Program-made: the position numbers and the translations under genes
The notes under the pieces: model-generated
Databases searched by the model: none
Told to the model about the DNA's origin: nothing
What the model saw: only the letters and a program-made list of their open reading frames with translations
NCBI GenBank assembly: GCA_937859855.1
Contig: CALMAR010000094.1
Location: forward strand, 1 to 6,337
DNA: 6,337 nucleotides
From: an uncultured Kineosporia sp.
Lineage (GTDB): Bacteria > Actinomycetota > Actinomycetes > Actinomycetales > Kineosporiaceae
Reading direction: 5' to 3'
Part shown: positions 6,185-6,337 of the stretch, piece by piece
Position numbering within the stretch: the first letter of the stretch is position 1
How the letters are laid out: each line of letters opens with the position of its first letter

Positions 6185-6196
6185 CGCAGCAGACTA
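6185..6196 (-). promoter_or_regulatory. Candidate leaderless -10 promoter for tatB
   Basis: Read on the minus strand, TAGTCT (6196-6191) fits TANNNT and is followed by six bases (GCTGCG) and the GTG at 6184, so the predicted +1 is the G of GTG. The spacing is identical to that before the mgtE-like gene and mrp. No -35 match is seen. The upstream gene ends at 6288, leaving 103 nt in which this promoter could lie. Confidence 0.5.
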
Positions 6197-6287
6197 ACCC
6201 GCCCGGCTGTCCGCGGGCTCGGCGATCCGCGCGAACAGCTGAGCGACCGGGCCAGCGCCGCTTCAGCAGCACCGGCCGCAGCGGCGG

Positions 6288-6337
6288 TCAGCGACGGCGC
6301 GGCGCCGAACCGGTCAGGCTGAGCAGGCCCATCTGAC
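6288..6337 (-). CDS. C-terminal fragment of an unidentified gene upstream of tatB
   Basis: Minus-strand codons from the window edge read QMGLLSLTGSAPSRR and end at TGA (6290-6288). Almost every codon ends in G or C, matching the coding style of the neighbours. One of the other two frames meets a TGA at 6316-6314. The remaining frame stays open but runs on across the tatB start. In other actinobacteria the gene before tatB is often the anti-sigma factor or HtrA-like protease of the sigE locus, but 15 residues are too few to tell. The 103 nt between this stop and tatB hold only the candidate tatB promoter. Confidence 0.45.
   Translation of the reverse strand, partial: QMGLLSLTGSAPRRR

Overview
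The window is very GC-rich, coding-dense DNA with G/C-ending codons, several GTG starts and strongly actinobacterial gene families. These include a TatB with the DWRKLDPRQYDPRR block, an Mrp of the MIP18-ParA type without a CxxC, and a soluble MgtE-N/CBS protein followed by a DUF1003 protein. The closest arrangement I recall is the Mycobacterium tuberculosis region tatB (Rv1224) to mrp (Rv1229c) to Rv1231c-Rv1232c. The residue style also fits Propionibacteriales. Both placements come from memory and no search was run.

Layout. Plus strand, 74-1907: a transport-domain-less MgtE-like Mg2+ sensor protein overlaps the start of a two-helix DUF1003 membrane protein by 11 nt. A GC-rich hairpin follows the second stop codon. 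Plus strand, 2003-3946: a complete PilB/GspE-type assembly ATPase with an extra C-terminal double zinc ribbon. Minus strand, 3974-4447: a small stand-alone GAF-domain protein, convergent with pilB and divergent from mrp. Plus strand, 4566-5696: mrp, an Fe-S carrier/scaffold ATPase. Minus strand, 5741-6184: tatB, convergent with mrp. Minus strand, 6288-6337: the last codons of an upstream gene that runs off the window.

The genes are mostly housekeeping or accessory membrane functions: Mg2+-linked sensing, pilus/secretion motor, Fe-S cluster handling and Tat export. They do not form one obvious pathway. pilB is the odd member, because no other pilus gene (pilC, pilT, pilins, prepilin peptidase) is visible beside it.

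The most useful pattern beyond gene calls concerns the three genes that head transcription units and lack a Shine-Dalgarno sequence: the mgtE-like gene, mrp and tatB. Each has a TANNNT -10 hexamer exactly 6 nt before its start codon. This places the predicted transcription start on the first base of the start codon, as in leaderless mRNAs. The DUF1003 and GAF genes instead have clear Shine-Dalgarno sequences. I found no CRISPR array, tRNA, rRNA, insertion sequence or evident new defence system. The longest gene-free stretches are about 118 nt (4448-4565) and 103 nt (6185-6287).
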